Assembly (NCBI RefSeq): GCF_900115815.1
Contig: NZ_FOXV01000014.1
Span: 1-64,000, forward strand
Reading direction: 5' to 3'
DNA from: Roseivivax halotolerans
GTDB taxonomy: Bacteria > Pseudomonadota > Alphaproteobacteria > Rhodobacterales > Rhodobacteraceae
DNA length: 64,000 bases
In this document: piece by piece, positions 1-7,988 of the stretch
How positions within the stretch are numbered: the stretch's first letter is position 1
Layout: the number at the start of each line of letters is the position of its first letter
Notes under the pieces: generated by a model
What the model was told of the DNA's origin: nothing
The model's input: the letters and a program-made list of their open reading frames with translations, nothing else
Database searches by the model: none
Made by a program: the position numbers and the translations under genes

Positions 1-291
1 CGCCGCCGCCCCGTCTGGCGCCCCAACCGCGCCTCAGCGCCGCCGGTGAAGCGCTATCTACGGATACCTCTCCAAACCCGCAAGAAGAAAATTCGGATTT
101 TGTCAGATTTTTTTCATACAGCCTGCCAAGTGGCTGTTTTTTCGGCTAAATCGATAGTGCCCAAAAGCCTGCTCACCTGCTTGCTCGCACCGAGACCGGC
201 CAAGCCTCGCTCCGACAGGTCGGCTGAATCGCCTGACAAGCGCGGGAAACACTCCAAGGCGCGGATTCTGTCGTCGATATGGGAGAAGGGA
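1..291. other. Window-edge region without a confident gene
   Basis: No complete gene is supported here. A plus-strand reading frame that enters from outside the window ends at a TGA at 47-49, with an Ala/Pro/Arg-rich tail (AAAPSGAPTAPQRRR). It could be the C-terminus of an upstream protein, but 15 codons are not enough to identify one. A T-rich stretch ending in a run of seven T near 110-116 follows and could belong to a terminator, although the only visible stem (AAAAT/ATTTT around 90-104) is weak. The remainder up to the first tRNA gene shows nothing recognisable. Confidence 0.25.
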
Positions 292-366
292 TGGCAGCCC
301 GTAGGGGAATCGAACCCCTCTTTCCAGGTTGAAAACCTGGCGTCCTAACCGATAGACGAACGGGCC
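292..366 (-). tRNA. tRNA-Glu: tRNA-Glu (anticodon TTC), copy 1
   Basis: The reverse strand folds into a complete 75-nt cloverleaf including an encoded 3' CCA (292-294). The acceptor stem is GGCCCGT/ACGGGCT, the anticodon loop is TTTTCAA with anticodon TTC, and the T arm contains GGTTCGATTCC. This reads GAA/GAG glutamate codons. A second copy with the same cloverleaf lies about 115 bp away at 480-554. Confidence 0.97.
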
Positions 367-479
367 ATCCTGTATCGGGCCTAGAGCAAGGCCCGCGCCG
401 AGGCAAGTGCCCTTCTTCCCGCCGCATCGTCGCTCGATCCTGAGAGGGTCGATCCATCCGCTGCGTATGGGAGAAAAGG

Positions 480-554
480 TGGCAGCCCGTAGGGGAATCG
501 AACCCCTCTTTCCAGGTTGAAAACCTGGCGTCCTAACCGATAGACGAACGGGCC
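480..554 (-). tRNA. tRNA-Glu: tRNA-Glu (anticodon TTC), copy 2
   Basis: This is the same 75-nt cloverleaf as the gene at 292-366: TTC anticodon, GGTTCGATTCC T arm, encoded CCA at 480-482. The sequence just 3' of the CCA (GGGAGAA-type) is also similar in the two copies, which indicates a recent tandem duplication of a unit slightly larger than the tRNA. The downstream neighbour on the same strand is copy 1, so both could be cut from one transcript. Confidence 0.97.
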
Positions 555-620
555 ATGCCGTGGCGTGGGCGGTGTTTAGAAAAAGCCGCGCGGCGCTGCA
601 AGAGGGATTTTCAGGAAATT

Positions 621-2420
621 TCACGCCCCAGGGAGCGCGGCGTCCTCGAGCCGGAGCTGCACGCTGCGCCGACCACGATATTCGTTGATCTCAAGCCGGC
701 CGGCCAGATGTACGCGCTGGCCGCGATGCTCCGACAGGGCCTTGCCCATAGGACCGTCGAACGCACCGAAGGCGATGGCGTCGATGCGCGCGCCAAGCCC
801 ATCTCCGAAGGTCAGCTTCAGATGGCCCTCGCCCACCTGCTTGGCATGGAGAATCTGCACATCGGGGAAGGCATAACGCGGCGCGGGCGCCCCAGCGCCG
901 AAAGGCCCGGCGCGATCAACGGCCTCGATGAGGTCCACATTGGCCGCACCGCACATCAGAACCCCGTCGAGCGTGAGGTCCGCAGCCCCGCCCTGCCCCG
1001 CGCCTTGCTTTGCCAGCAATTCGGACAGGCGCGCCATCGCTTCTTCGAGCCGATCCTGGGCAACCGTCAGCCCGGCGGCCATCTTGTGACCGCCGCCTTT
1101 TATCAAGAGACCTTCGCTCGCAAGCCGCTGGATCGACGCGCCGAGATCAACGCCGGCGACCGACCGGCCCGATCCCTTGCCTTCGCCGCCGTCGAATCCG
1201 ATGACGATGGCGGGGCGATTGGTCATCTCCTTGAGGCGCGAGGCCACGATGCCGACCACCCCCGGATGCCAGCCCTCCCCGGCCGCCCAGACAAGCGGCG
1301 CATCGAGCCCGCGTGCCTCGGCCTGGGAAAGGGCCTGCGCGCGGACCACCGCCTCCACCTCCCGGCGCTCCGTGTTCAGCCGGTCGAGTTCCTCGGCCAT
1401 CGCCGCGGCCTCGTGAGGATTGTCGGTCGCAAGAAGCCGCGCGCCGAGATCGGCCTTGCCGATGCGCCCGCCCGCATTCACCCGAGGGCCGAGAACATAG
1501 CCGAGGTGATAGGAACTTGGCGCCGTCTCGAGCCGGGCGACATCCGACAATGCGACAAGGCCGGGACGCGCGCGACGGGCCATCACCGCGAGCCCCTGCC
1601 GGACAAGCGCGCGATTGACGCCGCGCAACGGCGCGACATCGGCCACTGTCGCCAAAGCGACGAGGTCGAGCATCGCCATGAGATCCGGCCCCGTCTGACC
1701 TGCCTCGCGCATCTGCCGGCCGCATTCGACGAGCATCAGAAAGACGACCGCCGCAGCACCGAGATGCGCGAGCGCGCCGTCCTCGTCCTGCCGGTTCGGG
1801 TTCACGACCGCATGGGCCTCCGGCAGGGTCTCGCCCGCGAGGTGGTGATCGAGCACGACCACATCCGCGTCCGCCGCCGCCGCAATCGGGCCGTGGCTGA
1901 GGGTGCCGCAATCGACGCAGATGATAAGGTCGTGCCTGGCGGCCAGATCCGCCATAGCCGTATCGTTCGGACCATAGCCCTCATCGATCCGGTCGGGGAT
2001 ATAGAGCGTTGCAGCGCGTCCTTGCTGGCGGAGCCAATCGATCAGCAACGCGGCGGACGCGCCACCATCCACATCGTAATCGGCGAAGATCGCAATCCGC
2101 TCCTTCCCGGAGACGGCCTTGAGAACGCGGCTCGCGGCGCGCTCCATATCGCGCAGGCTGCGCGGATCGGGGAGGAGGTCGCGAAGACGCGGCTCGAGAA
2201 AGCCTTCCACCATTTCCGGTGTGACACCAAGGCGCGCGAGCGTTCCGCACAGCGCCGGAGCAAGGCCGGTTTCCTGCTGCGTCGCCTCAGCGAGCCGCTG
2301 CACCTCGGCGCTCGGGCCGACCCAGCGCCGGCCGGTCAGGGATTGCGACACACCGAGATACGCGGGCGATTCCTGACCCGCCGCTCTCACTGCCGTTATT
2401 GCGTTGCCGTCACCCGCCAA
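621..2420 (-). CDS. recJ: Single-stranded-DNA-specific exonuclease RecJ
   Basis: RecJ is a 5'-3' single-strand exonuclease of the DHH phosphoesterase family, active in RecF-pathway recombination and mismatch repair. The 599-residue product has the metal-binding DHH-family motifs: ADYDVDG near residues 113-119, VDCGT near 169-173 and the DHH triad near 191-193. A DHHA1-type region with GGGHKMAAG follows near residue 440 and a C-terminal OB-like domain completes it. Length is typical. The start shown is a TTG 15 bp after the glpX stop; an in-frame GTG at 2388-2390 is an alternative and neither has a clear Shine-Dalgarno. It probably forms an operon with upstream glpX and hom. Confidence 0.95.
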   Translation of the reverse strand: MAGDGNAITAVRAAGQESPAYLGVSQSLTGRRWVGPSAEVQRLAEATQQETGLAPALCGTLARLGVTPEMVEGFLEPRLRDLLPDPRSLRDMERAASRVLKAVSGKERIAIFADYDVDGGASAALLIDWLRQQGRAATLYIPDRIDEGYGPNDTAMADLAARHDLIICVDCGTLSHGPIAAAADADVVVLDHHLAGETLPEAHAVVNPNRQDEDGALAHLGAAAVVFLMLVECGRQMREAGQTGPDLMAMLDLVALATVADVAPLRGVNRALVRQGLAVMARRARPGLVALSDVARLETAPSSYHLGYVLGPRVNAGGRIGKADLGARLLATDNPHEAAAMAEELDRLNTERREVEAVVRAQALSQAEARGLDAPLVWAAGEGWHPGVVGIVASRLKEMTNRPAIVIGFDGGEGKGSGRSVAGVDLGASIQRLASEGLLIKGGGHKMAAGLTVAQDRLEEAMARLSELLAKQGAGQGGAADLTLDGVLMCGAANVDLIEAVDRAGPFGAGAPAPRYAFPDVQILHAKQVGEGHLKLTFGDGLGARIDAIAFGAFDGPMGKALSEHRGQRVHLAGRLEINEYRGRRSVQLRLEDAALPGA

Positions 2421-2435
2421 GACCAGCGCCAGGGC

Positions 2436-3401
2436 TCAGCGCGTCGGGTTGCGGTAAACCATGCGGCGCACCGACCCGGTCTTGGACCGCATGAGAATCG
2501 TCTCGGTCGTCAGGTAGCCGACCTCGCGCTTGATGCCCGGCAATAGCGAGCCACTTGTCACGCCGGTCGCGGCGAAGATCACGTGGTCGGTGACCATGTC
2601 GTCGCGCGCATAGATCTTGTCGAGATCGGTGATACCGGCCTTTTCGGCCCGGCCGCGTTCGTCGTCATTGCGGAAAAGCAGACGACCGTAGATTTGACCG
2701 CCCATGCATTTGAGCGCCGACGCGGCAAGAACGCCTTCGGGTGCGCCGCCCTGCCCCATATACATGTCGATCCCGGTCATTGCCGGTTCGGCGGTGTGCA
2801 TGACGCCGGCCACGTCGCCGTCGGTGATCAGCCGGATCGCAGCGCCGGTGGAGCGGACCTCGCCGATCATCTCTTCGTGGCGGGGACGCTCGAGGATGCA
2901 GACAGTGATCTCGTCGAGCTGGCAGCCTTTCGCTTTCGCCAGGGCCTCGACACGCTCGCGCGGGCTCATGTCGAGGGTGACGACACCCTCGGGATAGCCG
3001 GGTCCGATCGCGAGCTTGTCCATGTAGACGTCCGGCGCGTGCAGCATCGTGCCGCGCGGGCCCATCGCGATCACCGTCAGCGCGTTCGGCATATCCTTGG
3101 CGGTAAGCGTCGTGCCTTCGAGCGGATCGAGCGCGATGTCGACACCCGGCCCCGTGCCGTTGCCCACTTCCTCCCCGATGTAAAGCATCGGTGCTTCGTC
3201 CCGTTCGCCCTCACCAATGACGACGACGCCCTTGATGTCGAGCCGGTTGAGTTGGTCGCGCATCGCGTTGACGGCAGCTTGATCGGCGGCCTTCTCGTCG
3301 CCGCGCCCGATGAAATCGGCAGAGGCGATGGCGGCCTGTTCAGCGACACGGGCAAGCCCGAGAGACAGCATACGGTCGTTGAAATCCTGGGGCGCGCTCA
3401 T
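2436..3401 (-). CDS. glpX: Class II fructose-1,6-bisphosphatase GlpX
   Basis: This enzyme hydrolyses fructose-1,6-bisphosphate to fructose-6-phosphate in gluconeogenesis and in pentose or Calvin-type sugar cycling. It belongs to the lithium-sensitive phosphatase superfamily. The 321-aa product carries the expected metal and phosphate motifs GEGERDEAPMLYIGEEVG (about residues 63-80) and DIALDPLEGTT (about 88-98). The ATG at 3401 is chosen over a longer frame because GGAGAG lies just upstream and the protein then starts MSAPQDFNDR, as is usual. It lies between hom/Nudix and recJ on the same strand, a common arrangement in Rhodobacteraceae. Confidence 0.95.
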   Translation of the reverse strand: MSAPQDFNDRMLSLGLARVAEQAAIASADFIGRGDEKAADQAAVNAMRDQLNRLDIKGVVVIGEGERDEAPMLYIGEEVGNGTGPGVDIALDPLEGTTLTAKDMPNALTVIAMGPRGTMLHAPDVYMDKLAIGPGYPEGVVTLDMSPRERVEALAKAKGCQLDEITVCILERPRHEEMIGEVRSTGAAIRLITDGDVAGVMHTAEPAMTGIDMYMGQGGAPEGVLAASALKCMGGQIYGRLLFRNDDERGRAEKAGITDLDKIYARDDMVTDHVIFAATGVTSGSLLPGIKREVGYLTTETILMRSKTGSVRRMVYRNPTR

Positions 3402-3479
3402 CAATACTCTCCGATATGAATGCAATATGTCGAGCTCACTCCTAGCGCGGGCCGTCACGGGGGCGCAAGGCAGTGTGCG

Positions 3480-3884
3480 CTAACGGCCAGCCATGGTCAG
3501 GTGGTAGACCGCGCGAAGGGTCAGTCGGTCGACATCCCGGCTCATCAGCAGCTTGCCCGCGACGACGCCCTGAACGTCGAACCAGCGCGCCTCTTCCGCA
3601 TCATCGGCGGCCTGAGCGTCGCCCTTTGCATCGATGCAAAGCCACGCATCGAGTTCATAGAGCAGACCTGCACGGGACAGGGTGAGCGTGCCGAGAGGCG
3701 TTCCTGCCGTCGCCTGAAGACCGGTTTCCTCGAAGAGCTCGCGGATCGCGCAATCGAGCGCAGTCTCTCCGGGCTCGCGTTTGCCGCCCGGAAACCCCCA
3801 GAGGCCCGCATCGGGACGGTGCGAGCGGCGCACCAGGAGCGCCGCCCCCTCCCGGATCACCACCGCGAGGGAGGCGCGGATCAC
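3480..3884 (-). CDS. Nudix hydrolase (MutT-like)
   Basis: A 134-aa Nudix pyrophosphohydrolase. The Nudix box runs from about G34 to L56, with the conserved REL-F-EETG core (R48, E49, E52, E53 bind the catalytic divalent metal). The domain otherwise matches small MutT/NudA-type enzymes, which clean up oxidised nucleotides or similar nucleoside diphosphate derivatives. The exact substrate cannot be read from the sequence. Translation appears to start at GTG (3882-3884), one base after the hom stop codon, so it is probably co-translated with homoserine dehydrogenase. Confidence 0.9.
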   Translation of the reverse strand: MIRASLAVVIREGAALLVRRSHRPDAGLWGFPGGKREPGETALDCAIRELFEETGLQATAGTPLGTLTLSRAGLLYELDAWLCIDAKGDAQAADDAEEARWFDVQGVVAGKLLMSRDVDRLTLRAVYHLTMAGR

Positions 3885-3885
3885 C

Positions 3886-5172
3886 TCAGACCTGCTCGAT
3901 CCTGAGCGCGACAGGATCGCTCGCCAGAACGCCCGTGCGGCTCATCGCGCCGAGCGCGCGGTCGAGCGCATCGCGCGTGGTCTTGTGTGTCACGATCAGA
4001 ACCGGCGCGCTGTCAGAGGAATGATCGTATTGCCGCATCCGGTTGATCGAGATGCCCGCCTCGCCAAGCGCGGTCGCGACTTTCGCCAGCGCGCCGGGTT
4101 TGTCGAGAAGGCGCATCCGCAGGTAATAGGGCGCGGGCGTTGCGACCGTGGCGGGCTGGGCTTTCGTCAGGGCGCTGGCGGGCTTGCCGAAGGTCGGGAT
4201 CCTGAGGCCCCGCGCGATATCCATCACGTCGCCCATCACGGCAGACGCGGTCGGCCCCTCGCCCGCACCCGCGCCGCGCAGCACGATCTGCCCGACCATG
4301 TCGCCTTCGATCACCACCATGTTGGTGCCGCCGTCGAGCTGGCCGAGCGGCGAGGTCTGCGGCACGAGACACGGAGCCATTCGCTGCTCGAGCCCCCGGC
4401 CCGTCATGCGCGCAACGCCCAGAAGCTTGATCTTGTAGCCCATATCGGCGGCCTGCCGGATATCGTCGATCGAGACCTTGCCGATTCCCTCGAGATCGAC
4501 GCCGCTGAAGGCGACCTCGGTGCCGAAGGCGATGGAGGCGAGAAGCGCGAGCTTGTGCCCGGCATCGATGCCGCCCACGTCCAGCTCCGGATCGGCTTCG
4601 AGGTAGCCCAGATCGTCCGCCTCCTCGAAGGCCTCGCGATAGCTGAGCCCGGCGCTTTCCATACGGGTCAGGATGTAATTGCAGGTACCGTTCATCACGC
4701 CCATCACGCGCGTGACCTCGTTGCCGGCAAGCCCTTCGGTGAGCGCCTTGATAACCGGAATTCCGCCTGCGACCGCCGCTTCGAACCGGAGCGCCGCGCC
4801 GTTCTCCTCGGCGAGCGTTGCAAGCTTCTGGCCATGATGGGCCAGCATCGCCTTGTTCGCGGTCACGACATCCTTGCCAGAGGCAAGCGCGGCTTCGGTC
4901 GCGGCCTTGGCCGGTCCGTCCGAGCCGCCCATCAGCTCGACGAGCACGTCGATATCGTCGCGCCGCGCCAGCGCTACCGGATCGTCGACCCATTCGTAGG
5001 CCGAAAGGCTGACGCCGCGATCCTTGTCGCGATTGCGGGCGGAGACGGCGACGATCTCGACGGGGCGTCCGGTCCGTGTCGCCAGGAGATTGGCTTTCTG
5101 CCGAACGATCTTCACGACGCCCGCACCTACGGTGCCGAGACCTGCAATCCCCAGTCGCAGCGGGTCAGACAT
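3886..5172 (-). CDS. hom: Homoserine dehydrogenase
   Basis: Reduces aspartate semialdehyde to homoserine with NAD(P)H, the branch-point step to threonine and methionine. The 428-aa product starts with a Rossmann fingerprint GIAGLGTVGAG (residues 8-18). It contains the catalytic region ESAGLSYREAF...LGYLEADPELDVGG and ends with an ACT domain (LLDKPGALAKVATAL... about residues 345-420), the usual site of threonine feedback. The ATG at 5172 follows GGGAG at good spacing; the longer upstream frame is not needed. The stop lies 1 bp from the Nudix start. This is the monofunctional form, without an aspartokinase domain. Confidence 0.97.
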   Translation of the reverse strand: MSDPLRLGIAGLGTVGAGVVKIVRQKANLLATRTGRPVEIVAVSARNRDKDRGVSLSAYEWVDDPVALARRDDIDVLVELMGGSDGPAKAATEAALASGKDVVTANKAMLAHHGQKLATLAEENGAALRFEAAVAGGIPVIKALTEGLAGNEVTRVMGVMNGTCNYILTRMESAGLSYREAFEEADDLGYLEADPELDVGGIDAGHKLALLASIAFGTEVAFSGVDLEGIGKVSIDDIRQAADMGYKIKLLGVARMTGRGLEQRMAPCLVPQTSPLGQLDGGTNMVVIEGDMVGQIVLRGAGAGEGPTASAVMGDVMDIARGLRIPTFGKPASALTKAQPATVATPAPYYLRMRLLDKPGALAKVATALGEAGISINRMRQYDHSSDSAPVLIVTHKTTRDALDRALGAMSRTGVLASDPVALRIEQV

Positions 5173-5241
5173 GAAGGAAGCTCCCTGGTTCTTTGTGCTC
5201 GTCGCCCCTCTAGCCGGTCGGCGGGCAGGCTGCAACGTGGG

Positions 5242-5526
5242 TTAGCGCGTCGCAACGCCCCCGGCCATCCGGCGACGCGTGGCGGCATCTATGACCGGCC
5301 CCTGAAGAGCCGCCGCGCGCCCGCGCAGCGCCGCCGCACGCGCTTCGACACCGGCGCGAACCTCGGGCGTCGCGCGCGCTGCGGAGCCGCGAAGAAGCTG
5401 GTCGATGGGCAGAAGATCGGGATAAGGCGCATCCGCGACACCGGGCGTTGCGGTGGCGTCGAGCTCGGGGAACTGCGTGCAGGCCGTGGCAAGCCCGGTC
5501 ATCAGCAGGAAGAGAGCAAGGCGCAT
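5242..5526 (-). CDS. Small predicted lipoprotein
   Basis: A 94-aa product starting MRLALFLLMTGLATAC, a type II signal peptide with the lipidation cysteine at residue 16. The mature part is short and Ala/Arg-rich, with a Pro/Asp segment (YPDLLPIDQLL) and a helical, charged C-terminus. No domain is recognised. The start at 5526 is set by GGAG 6 nt upstream. It is transcribed away from the TetR regulator at 5638, and the inverted repeat at 5603-5626 lies between them, so it may be under that regulator. It lies about 70 bp upstream of hom on the same strand. Confidence 0.75.
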   Translation of the reverse strand: MRLALFLLMTGLATACTQFPELDATATPGVADAPYPDLLPIDQLLRGSAARATPEVRAGVEARAAALRGRAAALQGPVIDAATRRRMAGGVATR

Positions 5527-5602
5527 CCGGTCTCCAACAAGCGTATCCCCATGCCAAGACGTCTTGCCCGACACCCCGTCGCTTGGCAAGGATGAAGCCG
5601 CT

Positions 5603-5626
5603 TGATCTGAACGGGTGTTCATATCA
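5603..5626. promoter_or_regulatory. Inverted repeat, likely TetR-family operator
   Basis: Two 10-bp arms, TGATCTGAAC and GTTCATATCA, are separated by GGGT. Nine of ten arm positions are complementary and the core is TGAAC-N4-GTTCA. The site lies 12 bp before the TetR start and 77 bp before the divergent lipoprotein start, the normal place for an autoregulatory operator acting in both directions. Confidence 0.6.
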
Positions 5627-5637
5627 TCCTTTCGCGC

Positions 5638-6225
5638 ATGGCGCGTACCCGAGGCTCACATTCCGATATCACCGGCCCCCGCGTCGAACGCGCGGCGCTG
5701 CGGTTGTTCGCAAAACACGGCTACGCCGCCGTCTCCATGCGCCAGATCGCGACAGAAGTCGGCGTGCAGGCGGGCGCGCTCTATAACTACACGCCCGACA
5801 AGCAGATGCTGCTCGTCTCGCTGATGAAGACTCACATGCAGGATCTGTTGGCCGCCTACGAGGCGTGGCCTAAGCCGGTCGATCCGCTCGGGCGTCTCGA
5901 GGCGTTCACGCGGTTTCACCTCAGCTTCAACTCAGAGCGTCCGGAAGCGGTCTTTATTTCATACATGGAGCTGCGGAATCTGACGCCCGAGCATTTCAAC
6001 GAAATCGCCGCCTTGCGTAGCCGCTACGAAAGAGCCCTCGTCGAGATCCTCGAGGATGGCGTGCAAGACGGCATCTTCCAGCTCGAGGACGCCCGTGTGA
6101 CCGCGTTCGCGATCATCGGCATGCTGACGCAGGTCAACACCTGGTTCCGCGAGGACGGACGTCTCTCGCGCGCCGATGTCGAAGCGCTCTACTGGACGAT
6201 GGTACAGCGGCTCGTATCCGCCTGA
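5638..6225 (+). CDS. TetR/AcrR family transcriptional regulator
   Basis: A 195-aa regulator. The N-terminal helix-turn-helix covers about residues 15-62 (AALRLFAKHGYAAVSMRQIA, then VGVQAGALYNYTPDK), a clear TetR_N signature in which the GALYNY segment is the recognition helix. The C-terminal half is all-helical and would bind an unknown ligand. The start codon lies only 12 bp past an inverted repeat that could be its operator, and no good Shine-Dalgarno is visible. It ends 2 bp before the convergent cytochrome gene. The effector and the regulated genes beyond the divergent lipoprotein are unknown. Confidence 0.9.
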   Translation: MARTRGSHSDITGPRVERAALRLFAKHGYAAVSMRQIATEVGVQAGALYNYTPDKQMLLVSLMKTHMQDLLAAYEAWPKPVDPLGRLEAFTRFHLSFNSERPEAVFISYMELRNLTPEHFNEIAALRSRYERALVEILEDGVQDGIFQLEDARVTAFAIIGMLTQVNTWFREDGRLSRADVEALYWTMVQRLVSA

Positions 6226-6227
6226 CG

Positions 6228-6674
6228 CTACCGCGCCGCCTGGATCGAGCGCAGATATTCCGTGATCGCCACAAGCTTGCGCGGTGTCGGGGTCAGGACG
6301 CCATCGCCGCTGTCGTAAGGAACCAGCTCACCCGACAGCAGCTCACCGAATTCCGGCATGGCCGGCCCGTCAATATCCGATCTCGCGTAGCCGTCGATCG
6401 TCGAGAGGACCCGTGCCGTCGGGAAGGTGTCGCCCGAGCGCACGCTGAGTAGCGTGAGATTCTTCGGCGGCACGCGCATCGCGCGCGCCATGCGTCCGTC
6501 GCCTTTCGCGTCCGCTCCATGACAGGCCGCGCAATACTCCATGAAGAGTTGCTCGCCCTCGGCAGCGCTCGGCATGCCGGCGCTCGCCGCCGTGGTCGTC
6601 TGCATTCCGGTCTCGTCGCACGCCGCAAGCGTTGCGACTGCCAGCCCCAAAGCCATCAAACCTGTCGTTTTCAT
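6228..6674 (-). CDS. Membrane-anchored (lipoprotein) cytochrome c
   Basis: A 148-aa mono-haem class I cytochrome c. The N-terminus MKTTGLMALGLAVATLAAC is a lipoprotein signal with the lipid-bearing Cys at about residue 19. The haem motif is C48-A-A-C51-H52, followed by a helix and loop with GPAMPEFG, where the Met is the probable axial ligand, and a C-terminal helix (VAITEYLRSIQ). It would act in the periplasm as an electron carrier tethered to a membrane. The partner is not indicated by neighbours; the gene is convergent with the TetR gene. Confidence 0.88.
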   Translation of the reverse strand: MKTTGLMALGLAVATLAACDETGMQTTTAASAGMPSAAEGEQLFMEYCAACHGADAKGDGRMARAMRVPPKNLTLLSVRSGDTFPTARVLSTIDGYARSDIDGPAMPEFGELLSGELVPYDSGDGVLTPTPRKLVAITEYLRSIQAAR

Positions 6675-6822
6675 CTGTCCTGCCCTTTTGTCTCGTGCCC
6701 TTTCATTTTCTCGCGCCTCGGGGCCGGTGGCGCAAGCCCCGGATGACGGAGCGACATCTTTCGGCGTGACTTGACCGCCAAGGCGCGCCAGGGTCCACGC
6801 GGCTCAGCGGAGAGGAATTGGA

Positions 6823-7257
6823 ATGCTGCACTATGCCTCGATCATGCTTCTCGCCGGGATTGGCATTCCGTTGCTCGCGGCTTTGAATGCCGCGCTTGGC
6901 GTCAGGATCGGATCGCCCGCAGGCGCAGCGGCGATCCTGTTCACGGTCGCGTTCATCGCGGCGGGGCTCGTGGCGCTGCTGACGGGCCCGCAGGCGATCC
7001 TGAGAGCTGCCGATGCGCCAAGGCATCTGTTCCTCGCAGGGCTGCTCGTTGCCTTCTACGTGCTGTCGATCACCTATGTCGCGCCGCATTTCGGCATCGG
7101 GAACGCGGTGTTCTTCGTGCTTTTGGGGCAGCTTATCTCAGCGGCGATCATCGACCAGTTCGGCCTTTTCGGAGCGCGCCCGTCCCCGCTGACGATGACG
7201 CGGGCGACGGGGATCGCGGTGATGGCGCTCGGTGTCTGGATCACGCAGAAAGCGTGA
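6823..7257 (+). CDS. DMT-superfamily small membrane transporter (DUF606/YdcZ type)
   Basis: A 144-aa integral membrane protein with about five hydrophobic segments: residues 5-25, 33-55, 68-90, 95-113 and 122-142. Size and pattern (ALNAALG...GSPAGAAAILFTVAF and LGQLISAAIIDQFGLFG) match the YdcZ/DUF606 half-size members of the drug/metabolite transporter superfamily. These may act as homo- or heterodimers. The start is well supported by GGAGAGGAATTGGA before ATG. Substrate unknown. Confidence 0.8.
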   Translation: MLHYASIMLLAGIGIPLLAALNAALGVRIGSPAGAAAILFTVAFIAAGLVALLTGPQAILRAADAPRHLFLAGLLVAFYVLSITYVAPHFGIGNAVFFVLLGQLISAAIIDQFGLFGARPSPLTMTRATGIAVMALGVWITQKA

Positions 7258-7908
7258 TCACTCGACAACAAAGTTGCTGACGCTCGCGTCGATCGAGGTC
7301 TCCGTATCGTCACTGTCGCCCGAGATTGCGACGCCGACCAGCGCGCCCGGCTGAGTGCCGAACGCTGCCTCGTGATCCGCCGCGAGATCGACGCTCTCCT
7401 CATGCGCGCCGGTGCCCGACGGGCGCAGAACAACGGTCTTGCCGCGCTCTCCAAGATAGGGGCTGTCGAGCATCTCCCCGCGTTCGTGATCGCCGCCCCA
7501 GACGTAGACGAGTGCGCGAATGTCGTCCTCGTTCAGAAGGCTGGTGATCGCGACGCCCTGCATCTCCTCCGCGCGGTCTTCGGGCAGGAAAACGAAATAG
7601 ACGGCGAGATTGCGGTCATCTCCGCCCTTTTGCGAAAGGTCGGTCGGCGGCACGCCTTCATCGACGCCCCAGGACCAGCTGGCCGACCTCGCGCTCCAGT
7701 TTTCTTCGGCCAAGGGACGATAGGCGATCGACACAGTCCCGTCCGATCCGACCGCGAGCGTGTCGCCGTTGAAATCATAGTCGTTGCCCGAGAAGAGCGA
7801 GAAGCGCTGGACTTTCCACGCGTCGTCGAAGGGCACGCTGGCGGCGAACGCGGCGCCAGCGGCGGCAAGGGTCAAGGCTCCGGCGGCGAGGGTCGATATG
7901 ATACGCAT
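7258..7908 (-). CDS. Secreted protein of DUF3047 type
   Basis: A 216-aa product with a Sec signal peptide (MRIISTLAAGALTLAAAGAAFAA, cleavage after AFA). The mature domain contains WSWGVDEGVP, KGGDDRNLAVYFVFLP and ALVYVWGGDHERGEMLDSPY, which match my recollection of the DUF3047 periplasmic/secreted family. No catalytic assignment is known to me. The start at 7908 is preceded by AAGGA. The gene is convergent with the DMT transporter and shares the junction at 7257/7258 with no gap. Confidence 0.7.
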   Translation of the reverse strand: MRIISTLAAGALTLAAAGAAFAASVPFDDAWKVQRFSLFSGNDYDFNGDTLAVGSDGTVSIAYRPLAEENWSARSASWSWGVDEGVPPTDLSQKGGDDRNLAVYFVFLPEDRAEEMQGVAITSLLNEDDIRALVYVWGGDHERGEMLDSPYLGERGKTVVLRPSGTGAHEESVDLAADHEAAFGTQPGALVGVAISGDSDDTETSIDASVSNFVVE

Positions 7909-7988
7909 AAGGGACGTCCTTTCGTTTCGCACACACACGAGGCTAGCCCGCATGGCTGTTTCAACGAAAAACGTCTGCGTGACGGATG

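Noticed and set aside
555-2546. 663-codon plus-strand open frame opposite recJ
   Set aside because: It lies wholly over recJ and the glpX end, its composition (Arg/His/Ala-rich, no motifs) is that of an antisense frame in high-GC DNA, and recJ is clearly coding.
3781-5595. 604-codon plus-strand frame opposite hom and the lipoprotein gene
   Set aside because: Antisense shadow of hom; no recognisable domain, no ribosome-binding site, and hom has all family motifs on the other strand.
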